This document shows positions 30,282-38,583 of a stretch of DNA of 40,480 nt, piece by piece; position 1 is the stretch's first letter, and each line of letters begins with the position of its first letter. The notes below the pieces were generated by a model. That model made no database searches. It was not told where the DNA came from and saw only the letters and a program-made list of their open reading frames with translations. Position numbers and translations under genes: made by a program. This DNA is from Bog-756 sp052143895 (GTDB taxonomy: Bacteria; Actinomycetota; Acidimicrobiia; Acidimicrobiales; RAAP-2): positions 1-40,480 of the forward strand of contig JBKQRT010000249.1 in assembly GCA_052143895.1 (NCBI GenBank), given 5' to 3'.

Positions 30282-33200
30282 TCGACTGGCTCGTCCACCG
30301 AGGCGTGCTTGTGGAAGTCGACCCGGTCGGCCCGGGTGGGCCGGGACATGAGGTAGCCCTGGTACAGGTCGCAGCCCAGCTCGGCCACCCGTTGGAGCTG
30401 CACCGGGGTCTCGACGCCCTCGGCCAGCACCACCAGGCCGAGCGCCTTGCTCAACTGGACGATGGCGCCCACGATGGCTTCGTCGTTGTCGAAGGTCCCG
30501 AGGCCGTCGACGAAGGACTTGTCGATCTTGAGGATCTTGACCGGGAAGCGCTTGAGCTGGGCCAGTGACGAGTAGCCGGTGCCGAAGTCGTCGATGGCCA
30601 GGCCGACGCCCATCTCGTGGATGCCGCCGAGCACGGCGATCGACGCCGAGGTGTCGCTCATCAGCATGCTCTCGGTGACCTCCATCACCAGGGCGTCGGG
30701 AGGCAGACCCGAGTCGGCCAGCGCCGAGGCGATGCTCTCGAGCAGCTCGGGGTCGCTCAGCTGGTGGGCCGAGAGGTTGACGGTGATGTAGGCGTCCTCG
30801 GCCCCGGACAGCTCCTTGCGCCACGTGGCCATGGTCTGGCAGGCCTCCCGGAGCACCCAGCGACCGAGGGAGAAGATGAGATCGGTCTCCTCGGCGAACG
30901 GGATGAACTCCATCGGACCGAGGAGCCCACGCGAGGGATGGTGCCACCGCACGAGTGCCTCCATGGCCACGATGCGGTCGTCGTGAACGGAGGCGATCGG
31001 CTGGTAGTGGACGGCCAGCTCGTCGTGGTCGATCGAGTGGCGGAGGTCGTCGTAGATCTCGAGGCGGGCCACGGACTTGGCGCGCAGCGACTCGTCGAAC
31101 ACTTCGACACGTGACCGCCCCTTGTTCTTGGCCTGGAACATGGCCACGTCCGCCTGTTGGAGGATGTCCTGGGCGCTCTGGCGACCCCGCATGACGAACG
31201 ACACGCCGACGCTGGAGGTCACCACCACGTTGCGCCCGGTGGAGAGCTGGACCGGCTCGGCCAGCAGCCGCGAGTACTCGTTGGCGAGGCTCACGGCCAC
31301 GCTGACGTCGTGGACGTTGCGGCACAACACCACGAACTCGTCCCCCGAGAAGCGGCTCACCAGGTCGCCGGCCCGCACAGCGGACTTGAACCGCTGGGCC
31401 AGGGTGAGCAGGACCTCGTCCCCGCTGGCATGGCCGAACGAGTCGTTCACCAGCTTGAAGCGGTCGAGGTCGATGAACAGGACGGCGAGGTTGGTGCCCT
31501 TCTGCATCGACACCATGAGCTCGCGCTCGAGCTCGTCGTTGAACAGCGAGCGGTTGCCCAACCCGGTGAGCGAGTCGTGGTAGGCGAGCCAGTGGAGCTG
31601 GGCCTCGGCCGCCTTGCGGTCGGTGACGTCGGTGAAGGAGCACACCACCATGGGGGCGTCGTTCTGCCCGGCGCCCGACAGGAGCCGCGAGCTGAGCGAG
31701 AGCCACTGCCGCCGTCCACTGCCGTCGGTGACCCCGATCACCATGTCGTCCTCGGACTCACCGGTGGCCAGGGTCCGTGCATGGGGGAACGTCTCGGCCG
31801 ACAGCGGGTGGCCGTTGCCGGCGATGGCGATGGACGGTCCGGTGAAGATCTCGTGCCCGCGCCCGGCGGCCAGGCGGTCACCGAGGATGCGCTTGGCGGC
31901 TTCGTTGTGGGCGGAGATGTTGCCGAGCTCGTCGAACAGGACGATGCCCTCACTGAGGGACGCCACCACCGCCTCGTAGCGCTCCTCGGCGGCCCGCCGC
32001 CCCGCTTCCGCCTGCCGGGCGTCGGTCAGCTCGGTGCACACCACCACCCAGCCGGAGGGCTGGGTGTCGTGGTCGATGAGCGGGTCGATGGACACGAGCA
32101 CGTCGACCTCGGAGCCGTCCTTGCGGCAGTGGGTGCGCTGCCCGCGCTCGAGGACCGCCGCGCTGTCGGTGCGGTTGCCGGTGACCACCGATCCGAGGGA
32201 GAGGTCCGACACCTCGTGCTCGGTCCAGCCGTAGATGGCCTGGGCTGCCTCGTTCCAGCTCTCGATCTTGCCGTCGGCATCGATACCGATGATGGCGTCG
32301 GAGACGTGCGCGACCAGGCTGGCGCGGTAGCGGTTGGCCGCCTCGGCCGCCCGGCGCTCGGATACGTCCCGGGCGATGACCTGGTAGGCGGGCTCGCCAC
32401 CCCAACTGGTGCGGACACTGGTGACCTCCATGACGGTGACGGCGCCGCTCGGTGCGACGACCCGGACCTCGCCGTGCTCGAAGAACTGCCCGGGCTCGGT
32501 GAGCCGGGCGAGTCGTTCGGCGACGTCGGGGATGTCGCTCGGGTGCATGAAGTCGGTCATCGGGCGCCCGTAGTACTGTGCCACCGTCTCGCCGTACTCC
32601 TTGTCCGTCTTGCCCGCCCCGACCAGCCGGGCCGCCGCCCGGTTGCCGTAGACCAGTCGCCCGTTCTGGTGCACGAACACCACGTCCGGAGAGACCTCGG
32701 TCAGCAGCCGGTAGCGGTCGACCATCTCGCCGAGCTCTCGGCGGAACTCCTGCTGGGCGGTCACGTCGACCACGACGCCGGTGTAGAAGGGCTTTGCCGG
32801 GTTCGGCCCCCCGTCCGAGGGTTCGCCCGGGGTGATCATGGGCGAGGCCCGGACGACCACGCTGTGGTCCACGCCGTCGGGGCAACGCACGATCATCCGC
32901 AGGTCGAACTCGGCAGGCGGGGCCCCGTGGCGGATCGGGGCGAGGATGGGGGCGAGGAGCGCCTCGCCGGCCTCGGTGCCGGAGGCGAACCGCTGCGCCC
33001 CACCGCCGCGGTCCGCGTCCTCATCACAGGTGAGCTCCGCATCGCCGGTGTCGAGCGCCTCGGACCCTTCGCGGAGCACCGAGAACCCCCGCACGCCCTC
33101 TTCGAAGCCGAAAAAGGTCTCCACGGGGGACGACCAGATGACCGAGTCCTTGTCCACGTCGTAGACCCAGGTCACCGAGTGCAGGTCGTCGGCCACCAGG

Positions 33201-33313
33201 TCGACGCCCTGGGACAGCGCCAACGTGCGGTCTCCGAAGGGCAGCTCTTCGAACTCGACCCGGTCGTAGGAGACCTTCGACCGGGGATCGCCGAAACTGC
33301 TCGTCGTGGCCAT
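30272..33313 (-). CDS. multi-PAS GGDEF-EAL cyclic-di-GMP signalling protein
   Basis: 1013 residues, soluble. An N-terminal region of about 200 residues with a PAS-like fold (TWVYDVDKDSVIWSSPVE) is followed by PAS domains at about 210-335 (LLTEVSPDVVFVHQNGRLVY), 340-460 (ASLVAHVSDAIIGIDADGKI) and 465-590 (VVASLSEGIVLFDELGNI). The GGDEF domain (about 590-755) has DSLTGLGNRSLFNDEL and the active-site motif RFSGDEFVVLC (SGDEF, often still active). The EAL domain (about 765-1000) has MEALVRWHHP, EVTESMLM, AIDDFGTGYSSLAQLKRFPV, LKIDKSFVD and LAEGVET, all phosphodiesterase residues in place. It makes or breaks c-di-GMP in response to PAS ligands or redox. TACCTC ends 6 bases before the ATG, suggesting a leaderless start. 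Confidence 0.9.
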   Translation of the reverse strand: MATTSSFGDPRSKVSYDRVEFEELPFGDRTLALSQGVDLVADDLHSVTWVYDVDKDSVIWSSPVETFFGFEEGVRGFSVLREGSEALDTGDAELTCDEDADRGGGAQRFASGTEAGEALLAPILAPIRHGAPPAEFDLRMIVRCPDGVDHSVVVRASPMITPGEPSDGGPNPAKPFYTGVVVDVTAQQEFRRELGEMVDRYRLLTEVSPDVVFVHQNGRLVYGNRAAARLVGAGKTDKEYGETVAQYYGRPMTDFMHPSDIPDVAERLARLTEPGQFFEHGEVRVVAPSGAVTVMEVTSVRTSWGGEPAYQVIARDVSERRAAEAANRYRASLVAHVSDAIIGIDADGKIESWNEAAQAIYGWTEHEVSDLSLGSVVTGNRTDSAAVLERGQRTHCRKDGSEVDVLVSIDPLIDHDTQPSGWVVVCTELTDARQAEAGRRAAEERYEAVVASLSEGIVLFDELGNISAHNEAAKRILGDRLAAGRGHEIFTGPSIAIAGNGHPLSAETFPHARTLATGESEDDMVIGVTDGSGRRQWLSLSSRLLSGAGQNDAPMVVCSFTDVTDRKAAEAQLHWLAYHDSLTGLGNRSLFNDELERELMVSMQKGTNLAVLFIDLDRFKLVNDSFGHASGDEVLLTLAQRFKSAVRAGDLVSRFSGDEFVVLCRNVHDVSVAVSLANEYSRLLAEPVQLSTGRNVVVTSSVGVSFVMRGRQSAQDILQQADVAMFQAKNKGRSRVEVFDESLRAKSVARLEIYDDLRHSIDHDELAVHYQPIASVHDDRIVAMEALVRWHHPSRGLLGPMEFIPFAEETDLIFSLGRWVLREACQTMATWRKELSGAEDAYITVNLSAHQLSDPELLESIASALADSGLPPDALVMEVTESMLMSDTSASIAVLGGIHEMGVGLAIDDFGTGYSSLAQLKRFPVKILKIDKSFVDGLGTFDNDEAIVGAIVQLSKALGLVVLAEGVETPVQLQRVAELGCDLYQGYLMSRPTRADRVDFHKHASVDEPVDVT

Positions 33314-33407
33314 AGGACTGAGGTATCGGCCCGTTGAGCAGCGATCTTTAACTTCGAGGGCATTCCCGCCGGGCCTCCGGAACGCGGGTGGGACCGGGCC
33401 GGGTCGG

Positions 33408-33432
33408 GGTCGGTCCCGATCACGGACCGACC
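33408..33432 (-). terminator. hairpin after the ketosynthase gene
   Basis: GGTCGGTCC and its perfect complement around a 7-base loop, 15 bases past the ketosynthase stop. No U-tract, like other hairpins here. Confidence 0.5.
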
Positions 33433-33447
33433 GGCCGCCGTCAGGCG

Positions 33448-34665
33448 TCAGCCGTCCGGCTCGCCGAGGGCCACGACGGTGTTGTAGCCGCCCATCCCGA
33501 GTGCCGACTTCAGCGTGACGCCAGGCACACGCGGCGTGCGCCCGTCCACGAGCTTCGGGTGACCGGGTGCCACCCGGGGCGGGGCGGGGATGAAGCCGGT
33601 CTGGAAGGAGTAGATGGTCGCCAGGGTCTCGACCGCCGCCGCCGCCGACTGGCAGTGGCCGATGAGCGGCTTGACCGAGTAGATCCCGGACGCGTCCGGG
33701 AACAGCTCGTCGAGGATCTTCGCCTCGGCGGCGTCGCACATGCCGGTCCCCGGCCCGTGGGCGTTGAGGTAGGCGACGTCGTCGGGCTCGATGCCGGCGC
33801 TGGCGACGGCGATCCGGAAGCACCGGAACATCTCCTGGAGGTCCGGCGCCACGCCCACCAGGTTGTAGGCGTCCATGGTCATGCCGCCGCCGAGCACCGT
33901 CGCATAGGAGCCCCGCTGGTTCGTGGACAGCACCATGGCCACGGCGGCCTCGCCACCGACGAAGCCCCGGCTGCCCTCCTGGAAGGGACGGCAGGCGTCG
34001 AACGGCGGGGTGTCGAGGACGGCGACCCCGAGGTCGCGGAAGGCGCGCAGGTTCTGGGGCATGCCCGAGAGGTCGGTGGCCAGCAGGATCACGTCGGAGG
34101 CGATGCCGGTGTCGAGCCACGACTTGGCGGTGATCATGGCGGCGTTGGCGCTGGCGCACATGGCCGACACCGACATGGCCGGACCGTGGAAGTCGTTCTC
34201 CTTCATCATCTGGGAGATGACGGTGGAGGGCATCATGTTCACCCACTTCTTCGGCCGGACCCGGCTCTCGCCGGAGCGGTAGAACTCGCTCCACGTGTCG
34301 ATGTCGCCCTTTTCCAGGCTGTGGACGACCCCGACCACCGGACCCGGCTTCCACCCCCGCTCCATCGCATCGGTGATGGCCTCGCGGGCGGCGAAGCGCA
34401 CCGCCCGCATGAAGCGGCTGGGCCCGTCGCTCCGGTCGCCCTCGTCGGCAATCAGCGAGAGGTAGGCCTGGCCGCCCTCGAGATATCCGTCGAGGCCGGT
34501 GACCAGTTTGACGGCGCTCTCCCCGAGCAGGAATCCGTCCCAAAGGTGTTTGCGGCCCCAGCCATAGCCGGTGACCGCGCCGATTCCGGTGATGCTGACG
34601 GGGGCATTTCGTCCGATCGGGTCAGGTGCGGCATCGGAAGCGTGCGATCGGATGGCGTCGGACAT
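33448..34665 (-). CDS. beta-ketoacyl synthase (FabF-like, orphan)
   Basis: 405 residues, thiolase-fold condensing enzyme of the KAS I/II type. The triad is visible: Cys170 (SVSAMCASANAAM), His303 (NAHGPGTGMCDAAEA) and His337 with Lys332 (SVKPLIGHCQSAAAAVE), plus the terminal GMGGYN loop. The N-terminal VSITGIGAVTGYGWG is standard. No acyl carrier protein, ketoreductase or chain-length factor gene is beside it, so it may supply a specialised lipid or polyketide step, or act on CoA esters. ATG 34665 is backed by GGAGGAGG. The 26-bp palindrome lies just upstream of this ribosome-binding site. Confidence 0.85.
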   Translation of the reverse strand: MSDAIRSHASDAAPDPIGRNAPVSITGIGAVTGYGWGRKHLWDGFLLGESAVKLVTGLDGYLEGGQAYLSLIADEGDRSDGPSRFMRAVRFAAREAITDAMERGWKPGPVVGVVHSLEKGDIDTWSEFYRSGESRVRPKKWVNMMPSTVISQMMKENDFHGPAMSVSAMCASANAAMITAKSWLDTGIASDVILLATDLSGMPQNLRAFRDLGVAVLDTPPFDACRPFQEGSRGFVGGEAAVAMVLSTNQRGSYATVLGGGMTMDAYNLVGVAPDLQEMFRCFRIAVASAGIEPDDVAYLNAHGPGTGMCDAAEAKILDELFPDASGIYSVKPLIGHCQSAAAAVETLATIYSFQTGFIPAPPRVAPGHPKLVDGRTPRVPGVTLKSALGMGGYNTVVALGEPDG

Positions 34666-34678
34666 CAGACCTCCTCCG

Positions 34679-34704
34679 GGCCGGATTGCCCGGGCAATCC
34701 GGCC
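34679..34704. promoter_or_regulatory. 26-bp perfect palindrome before the ketosynthase
   Basis: GGCCGGATTGCCC followed directly by its complement; no spacer. It ends 13 bases before the start codon, touching the ribosome-binding region, so as DNA it is a repressor site and as RNA a hairpin that could hide translation signals. Confidence 0.6.
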
Positions 34705-34766
34705 GCACGTTTGCGCTGTCTCATCGATCTGGCGGGTGGATCATTACGGAATGGCAGGTTTTGGCT

Positions 34767-34780
34767 ATGACATGTGTCAT
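34767..34780. promoter_or_regulatory. 14-bp palindrome in the ketosynthase promoter region
   Basis: ATGACA-TG-TGTCAT. Stands in the A/T-richest gap of the window (34666-34910), about 100 bases upstream of the ketosynthase. Likely a regulator site. Confidence 0.5.
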
Positions 34781-34836
34781 GCCGTCCGCGTATCAGGCGG
34801 AGCAACAGTATGGCGCACTCCTTTGGCGGGCACAAT

Positions 34837-34860
34837 AGGGTGTTTGACAGGGTATTTGAG
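34837..34860. repeat. 12-bp tandem direct repeat in the intergenic gap
   Basis: AGGGTGTTTGAC followed at once by AGGGTATTTGAG, two mismatches. It lies beyond the ipdC stop and 172-195 bases upstream of the ketosynthase. It contains a TTGAC -35-like core on the plus strand; no gene starts downstream on that strand, so a role is unclear. Confidence 0.5.
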
Positions 34861-34910
34861 AGCGCCGTCGATTGCGGAACAGGCGCCCTTTCGGGGCGCA
34901 CCGGCACCGG

Positions 34911-36035
34911 TCAGCGAGGGGTCCGGAGACGGTCGGCGGCGCCCAACCGTTCGAGCACGGCGACCGCCTCGGCGACGACCCGATCGACCAGCTCGGCCAC
35001 CGTGGGCAGCTCGTCGATCTCGCCGACCACCTGCCCGGTGGGGAGCACGCCCACGTCGGTCCGCCCGTCGACCAGCGCAGCCTTGGTCATCATCGGGGCG
35101 TTGGCGGCCATGACGACCTGGGACCAGGAGAGCTCATTGCCCTGCTTGAGGGCGCGCCCCTCGTGCAGCAGCGACAGCATCGACGTGCCGGTCTCCTTGC
35201 GGAAGGCGTGCGTGTTGGCCAGGGCACGGGGAAGGTTGCGCAACCAGCCGGCCCGTTCGAGATGGTCGACCAGCTCGGTGCGGATGACCCGCTGAGGGGC
35301 GCCGTCGACCGCCGTGGAGACGACGGTGCCCGTTACCGGCGTGCCCAGGTAGAGCTGCTTCACCGCATCGGGGACCCGGCTCTCCTGGGTGAGCAGGAAG
35401 CGGGTGCCCATGGCGATGCCCGAGGCACCGTAGGCCAGCGCCGCCACCAGGCCGCGTCCGTCGAAGAACCCGCCGGCGGCGATCACCGCCACCCGGTCGC
35501 CCACCGCATCCACCACGGCCGGCGTCAGGAGGGTGGTGGGGACCGCGCCGGTGTGACCACCGCCCTCGGCGCCCTGGGCGATGACCGCGTCCACGCCCCA
35601 CCCGGCCACCTTCTCGGCATGACGCCGGGCCCCGATGGTCGGCATCACCACCAGCCCGGCGTCCTGGCAGCGGGAGACCAGGTCGGGCTTCGGCGCCTGG
35701 GCGAAGCTGGCCACCTTCACGCCGTTGCCGATCATGAGTGAGATCCGCTCGCCCACGTCGGAGACGTCGGTCCGCAGGTTGACGCCGAACGGCCGGCCGG
35801 TCCGCGCCCGTACCTCGGCGACGGCCGCCTCCAGCTCCGGGTAGGTCATGGTGGCCGAGGCCAGGATGCCGAGGCCGCCGGCCTCGGCGGTGGCCGCCAC
35901 CAGCCGCGGGCCGGCGACCCATCCCATGCCCGTCTGGACGATGGGGTAGCGGATGCCCACCAGGTCGCAGAACGGGGTGTGGAGGGCCGGCGGTACCGGG
36001 CGGGCCCCGCCGTCGCCGGGCGGCGGGACGGTCAC
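34911..36035 (-). CDS. ipdC: nitronate monooxygenase-family flavoenzyme, IpdC-like
   Basis: 374 residues, FMN-binding TIM barrel of the 2-nitropropane dioxygenase family. Features: GIRYPIVQTGMGWVAGPRLV, GGLGILASATMTYPEL, PFGVNLRTD, VVMPTIGARRHAEKVAGWGVDAVIAQGAEGGGHTG and IAAGGFFDGRGLVAALAYGA. In mycobacterial KstR2 regulons the homologue next to ipdAB is IpdC, a flavin enzyme needed for ring C opening in HIP catabolism. GTG 36035 overlaps the ipdB TGA (GTGA), so translation is coupled. The name rests on context plus family; a general NMO is the alternative. Confidence 0.8.
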   Translation of the reverse strand: MTVPPPGDGGARPVPPALHTPFCDLVGIRYPIVQTGMGWVAGPRLVAATAEAGGLGILASATMTYPELEAAVAEVRARTGRPFGVNLRTDVSDVGERISLMIGNGVKVASFAQAPKPDLVSRCQDAGLVVMPTIGARRHAEKVAGWGVDAVIAQGAEGGGHTGAVPTTLLTPAVVDAVGDRVAVIAAGGFFDGRGLVAALAYGASGIAMGTRFLLTQESRVPDAVKQLYLGTPVTGTVVSTAVDGAPQRVIRTELVDHLERAGWLRNLPRALANTHAFRKETGTSMLSLLHEGRALKQGNELSWSQVVMAANAPMMTKAALVDGRTDVGVLPTGQVVGEIDELPTVAELVDRVVAEAVAVLERLGAADRLRTPR

Positions 36036-36802
36036 GCCTTGACCTCGCGGTCCCGCAAACCCCGAGGATCGAGCACTTCGCGGATGAGCCAGAGCTCCTC
36101 GGGGGTGGGCTCGCGGGTGTCGGGGACGTCGTCGGGTACGACGAGCTCGAACCCGGTCGCCTCGACGACGTCCGCCACGGTGACCCCGGGGTGCACGGAA
36201 CGCACCCGCATCGTCCGATCGGGGGTCTCGAAGTCGAACACCCCGAGATCGGACACGACATGGCGGATCTCGTGGAACCGGGTGGCGGACGGTCCGGCCG
36301 CCGCCGCCCGCGCGTACCCGACGCCGGAGACCACGTCGACCTGGCCGACGAACGTGCGGGTCGAGTGGCGCGGCACCCAGTAGCTCGTCGAGTGGTTGAC
36401 CGTGTTGCCCGGGGCCCCGCGCACCCCGACCAATTGGGCCGTGGGCCGGGCCCAGTCGCCGATGGCGCTGATGTTCTGGTTGCCTGTGCGGTCGATCTGC
36501 GACGCCATCATGATGAGGTTGCGACGTCCCGACCACACGACGTCGAACACCTTGCGGTACGGCATGTGCGATTCGAGCACGAGTGTCGAGACCGCCGCCC
36601 CGAGTGCCGGCGCACCGTCGACCAGTGCGGCGTCACCGTCGGTCAGGACGAGGTCGGGGGCGAAGGTCAGCCGGGCCAGCCTGGCCCCGATGGCCGGCGC
36701 CGTGCCGAACGCGCTGGCCATCACCTCGCCGCCGCCCCGGAAGACCTCGGCGCAGGCCACCGCGCAGTACTCCGCCCGGCTCACGCCGGTCGGGGTGCTC
36801 AC
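36032..36802 (-). CDS. ipdB: CoA-transferase-fold ring-cleaving hydrolase, subunit B
   Basis: 256 residues, class I CoA-transferase beta fold. It closely matches what I remember of M. tuberculosis/Rhodococcus IpdB: RAEYCAVACAEVFRGGGEVMAS, IDRTGNQNISAIGDW, GVRGAPGNTVNHSTSYWVPRHSTRTFV, VDVVSGVGYARA, HVVSDLGVFDF and LIREVLDPRGLRDREV at the end. With IpdA it forms a heterotetramer that hydrolytically opens the last steroid ring of COCHEA-CoA, without transferase activity. GTG 36802 overlaps the ipdA stop by GTGA. Confidence 0.88.
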   Translation of the reverse strand: MSTPTGVSRAEYCAVACAEVFRGGGEVMASAFGTAPAIGARLARLTFAPDLVLTDGDAALVDGAPALGAAVSTLVLESHMPYRKVFDVVWSGRRNLIMMASQIDRTGNQNISAIGDWARPTAQLVGVRGAPGNTVNHSTSYWVPRHSTRTFVGQVDVVSGVGYARAAAAGPSATRFHEIRHVVSDLGVFDFETPDRTMRVRSVHPGVTVADVVEATGFELVVPDDVPDTREPTPEELWLIREVLDPRGLRDREVKA

Positions 36803-37665
36803 GTCGGCACCTGCTCGGCGTCGGCCGCCGTGGCGGCCTGATAGCCGGCCTCGTCCACGTCGAGATGGCGCCGGGTGAACTCGGCCCAGGCGTCGGGGTC
36901 GCCGGCGGCAGTGACGTACTCCTTCTGGAAGGCCTCGTCCCTTCCGTAGTCGGGGACGCAGGCGGTGAAATGCGCGCCCCGCGGCGTCTCCACCACGCCG
37001 TCGGTCAGCAACCGGCTGATGCACATGGTCTGGAGCGCGCCCTCTGCGGCGAACCGGTCGGTACCGATCAGCCGCTCGGTGGTCAGGAACCGGCGGTCCG
37101 CAGCGCCGAGGAACAGCTCGTCGAAGAAGGGGTCGGGACCGAGGATCTGACCCGACCCGTGGGCGTCGGCCCGGTTCACGTGGACGATGGCGGCGTCGAG
37201 CCGCAGGGCGGGCATCGCCACCAGTTCCTCGCCGTCGTCGTAGGGGGAGCGCACGGTCCGCAACCACGGGTTGACGCGGAGGACGTCGGACCCGAGGCCG
37301 GCCCGGGTGGGCAGGAAGGGCACGCGTTGCGACGCGGCCAACAGGCCGAGGTAGAACATCCCTTCGTCGACCTCCGTGCTCTCGATGGTCGCGTTCTGGC
37401 GGGCGGCGCGGAAGTGCGGATCGGTCGGGATCGAGTCGAGGGTGACGAAGGCGAAGACCACCTTCGCCACCTTGCCGGCCGCACACAGGAGCCCGACGTC
37501 GGGACCTCCGTAGGACACCACCGTCAGATCGCTGAGATCGGACCGGAGGATGGCCCGGACCGCGGCCATCGGCTTGCGCCGCGATCCCCATCCCCCGATA
37601 CCGACGGTCATGCCGCTCCGGAGCTCACCCACCAATTCGTCGAGCGACAGTCGCTTGTCAGTCAT
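36799..37665 (-). CDS. ipdA: CoA-transferase-fold ring-cleaving hydrolase, subunit A
   Basis: 288 residues. The N-terminus DELVGELRSGMTVGIGGWGS then RRKPMAAVRAILRSDL, VSYGGPDVGLLCAAGKV, VDEGMFYLGLLAASQRVPFL and AHFTACVPDYGRDEAFQKEY match the IpdA family strongly, as I recall it. IpdAB acts on COCHEA-CoA to give MOODA-CoA in steroid C/D-ring catabolism. ATG 37665 starts 15 bases after the echA20 stop; it ends in a GTGA overlap with ipdB, so subunits are made in equal amounts. Confidence 0.9.
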   Translation of the reverse strand: MTDKRLSLDELVGELRSGMTVGIGGWGSRRKPMAAVRAILRSDLSDLTVVSYGGPDVGLLCAAGKVAKVVFAFVTLDSIPTDPHFRAARQNATIESTEVDEGMFYLGLLAASQRVPFLPTRAGLGSDVLRVNPWLRTVRSPYDDGEELVAMPALRLDAAIVHVNRADAHGSGQILGPDPFFDELFLGAADRRFLTTERLIGTDRFAAEGALQTMCISRLLTDGVVETPRGAHFTACVPDYGRDEAFQKEYVTAAGDPDAWAEFTRRHLDVDEAGYQAATAADAEQVPT

Positions 37666-37680
37666 GTGCCGGTGCCCCGT

Positions 37681-38439
37681 TCACTTCGTCGTGTCGGCGT
37701 CGCGCTTCTCGACGAAGGCGGCGCGCTGTTCGTCGGCCACCCCGGCCACGTGGAGCTCGTAGGTGAAGCCCTGCTCGAGCCGGTAGCTACGCCGCACGTC
37801 GACGGGGTCGATGCCGTTGAGCGACTCCTTGGCCCGCCGGATGATGGTCGGGCTCTTGGCGGCGATGTCGGCGGCCACCCGGCGGGCGGCGTCGACGAGG
37901 TCACCCGCCGGGACCACGTCGAGGACGGAGCCGTACTGGTGGAGCTCGGCGGCCGTGGCCGGCTTGGCCGTGTACACCATCGACCGCATGCGGTGCTGGG
38001 GGACCAGACGCGAAAGGTGGGTGGCGGCACCGAGCGCACCGCGGTCGACCTCGGGTAGCCCGAAGGTGGCGTCCTCCGATGCCACCACGATGTCGGCGTT
38101 GCCGACGATGCCTACGCCTCCTCCGAGGCAGAAGCCGTGGACGGCGGCGATGACCGGCACCTCGCACTCGTAGACGGCGGCGAAGGCGGCGAAGCAGCCG
38201 CGGTTGGCGCCGATGAGTGCCTCGTCACCGCGGGCCTGGATCTCCTTGATGTCGACCCCGGCGCAGAAGCCGCGTCCCTCGGCCCGGACGATCACCACCC
38301 GGTTGTCGGGGACCCGGCCGGCGGCGAGGACGGCGTCGGCCAGGCCGAACCAGCCGGCCACGTCGAGGGCGTTTACCGGGGGATGATCGATGACCACCTC
38401 GGCGATGCCGGGCGCCGGCTGATGGGTCGTGATGGGCAT
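37681..38439 (-). CDS. echA20: enoyl-CoA hydratase-family ring hydrolase, EchA20-like
   Basis: 252 residues, crotonase fold. The oxyanion-hole motifs are RGFCAGVDIKEIQ and GFCLGGGVGIVGNADI. The segment ANRGCFAAFAAVYECEVPVIAA and FGLPEVDRGALGAATHLSRL closely match EchA20, which hydrolyses ring D (HIEC-CoA) just before IpdAB. ATG 38439 has CGGAG upstream; longer in-frame versions add a Pro-rich leader. First gene of the echA20-ipdA-ipdB-ipdC operon, with operator copy 6 about 100 bases upstream. Confidence 0.88.
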   Translation of the reverse strand: MPITTHQPAPGIAEVVIDHPPVNALDVAGWFGLADAVLAAGRVPDNRVVIVRAEGRGFCAGVDIKEIQARGDEALIGANRGCFAAFAAVYECEVPVIAAVHGFCLGGGVGIVGNADIVVASEDATFGLPEVDRGALGAATHLSRLVPQHRMRSMVYTAKPATAAELHQYGSVLDVVPAGDLVDAARRVAADIAAKSPTIIRRAKESLNGIDPVDVRRSYRLEQGFTYELHVAGVADEQRAAFVEKRDADTTK

Positions 38440-38537
38440 GCACTGCTCCGGGTGGTTCGGAGGCGTGGACCCGGTGCCGGCTGCCGCCCGGGTGGCACCG
38501 GGCGTCGCAGACGGGGCGGGCACGCACTCGGCGTGAT

Positions 38538-38552
38538 CTGATACAGCGTCAG
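38538..38552. promoter_or_regulatory. palindromic operator copy 6 (echA20-ipdABC / SDR divergent promoter)
   Basis: CTGATACAGCGTCAG; one mismatch in the left arm (T for C) and G for C at position 9. It lies 32 bases before the SDR start and 99 before echA20. A TACCAG hexamer at 38558-38563 could be the SDR -10 box, directly next to the operator. Confidence 0.6.
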
Positions 38553-38583
38553 GACAGTACCAGTCGGAGACCGGGAGGCAGCA

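Noticed and set aside
31157..33337. A 726-codon open frame on the plus strand
   Set aside because: Mirror of the PAS-GGDEF-EAL gene; low-complexity His/Gly/Val/Arg composition and no domains.
34665..34907. An 80-codon frame upstream of the ketosynthase
   Set aside because: No ribosome-binding site, no recognisable fold, and it covers the palindromes of the regulatory gap.
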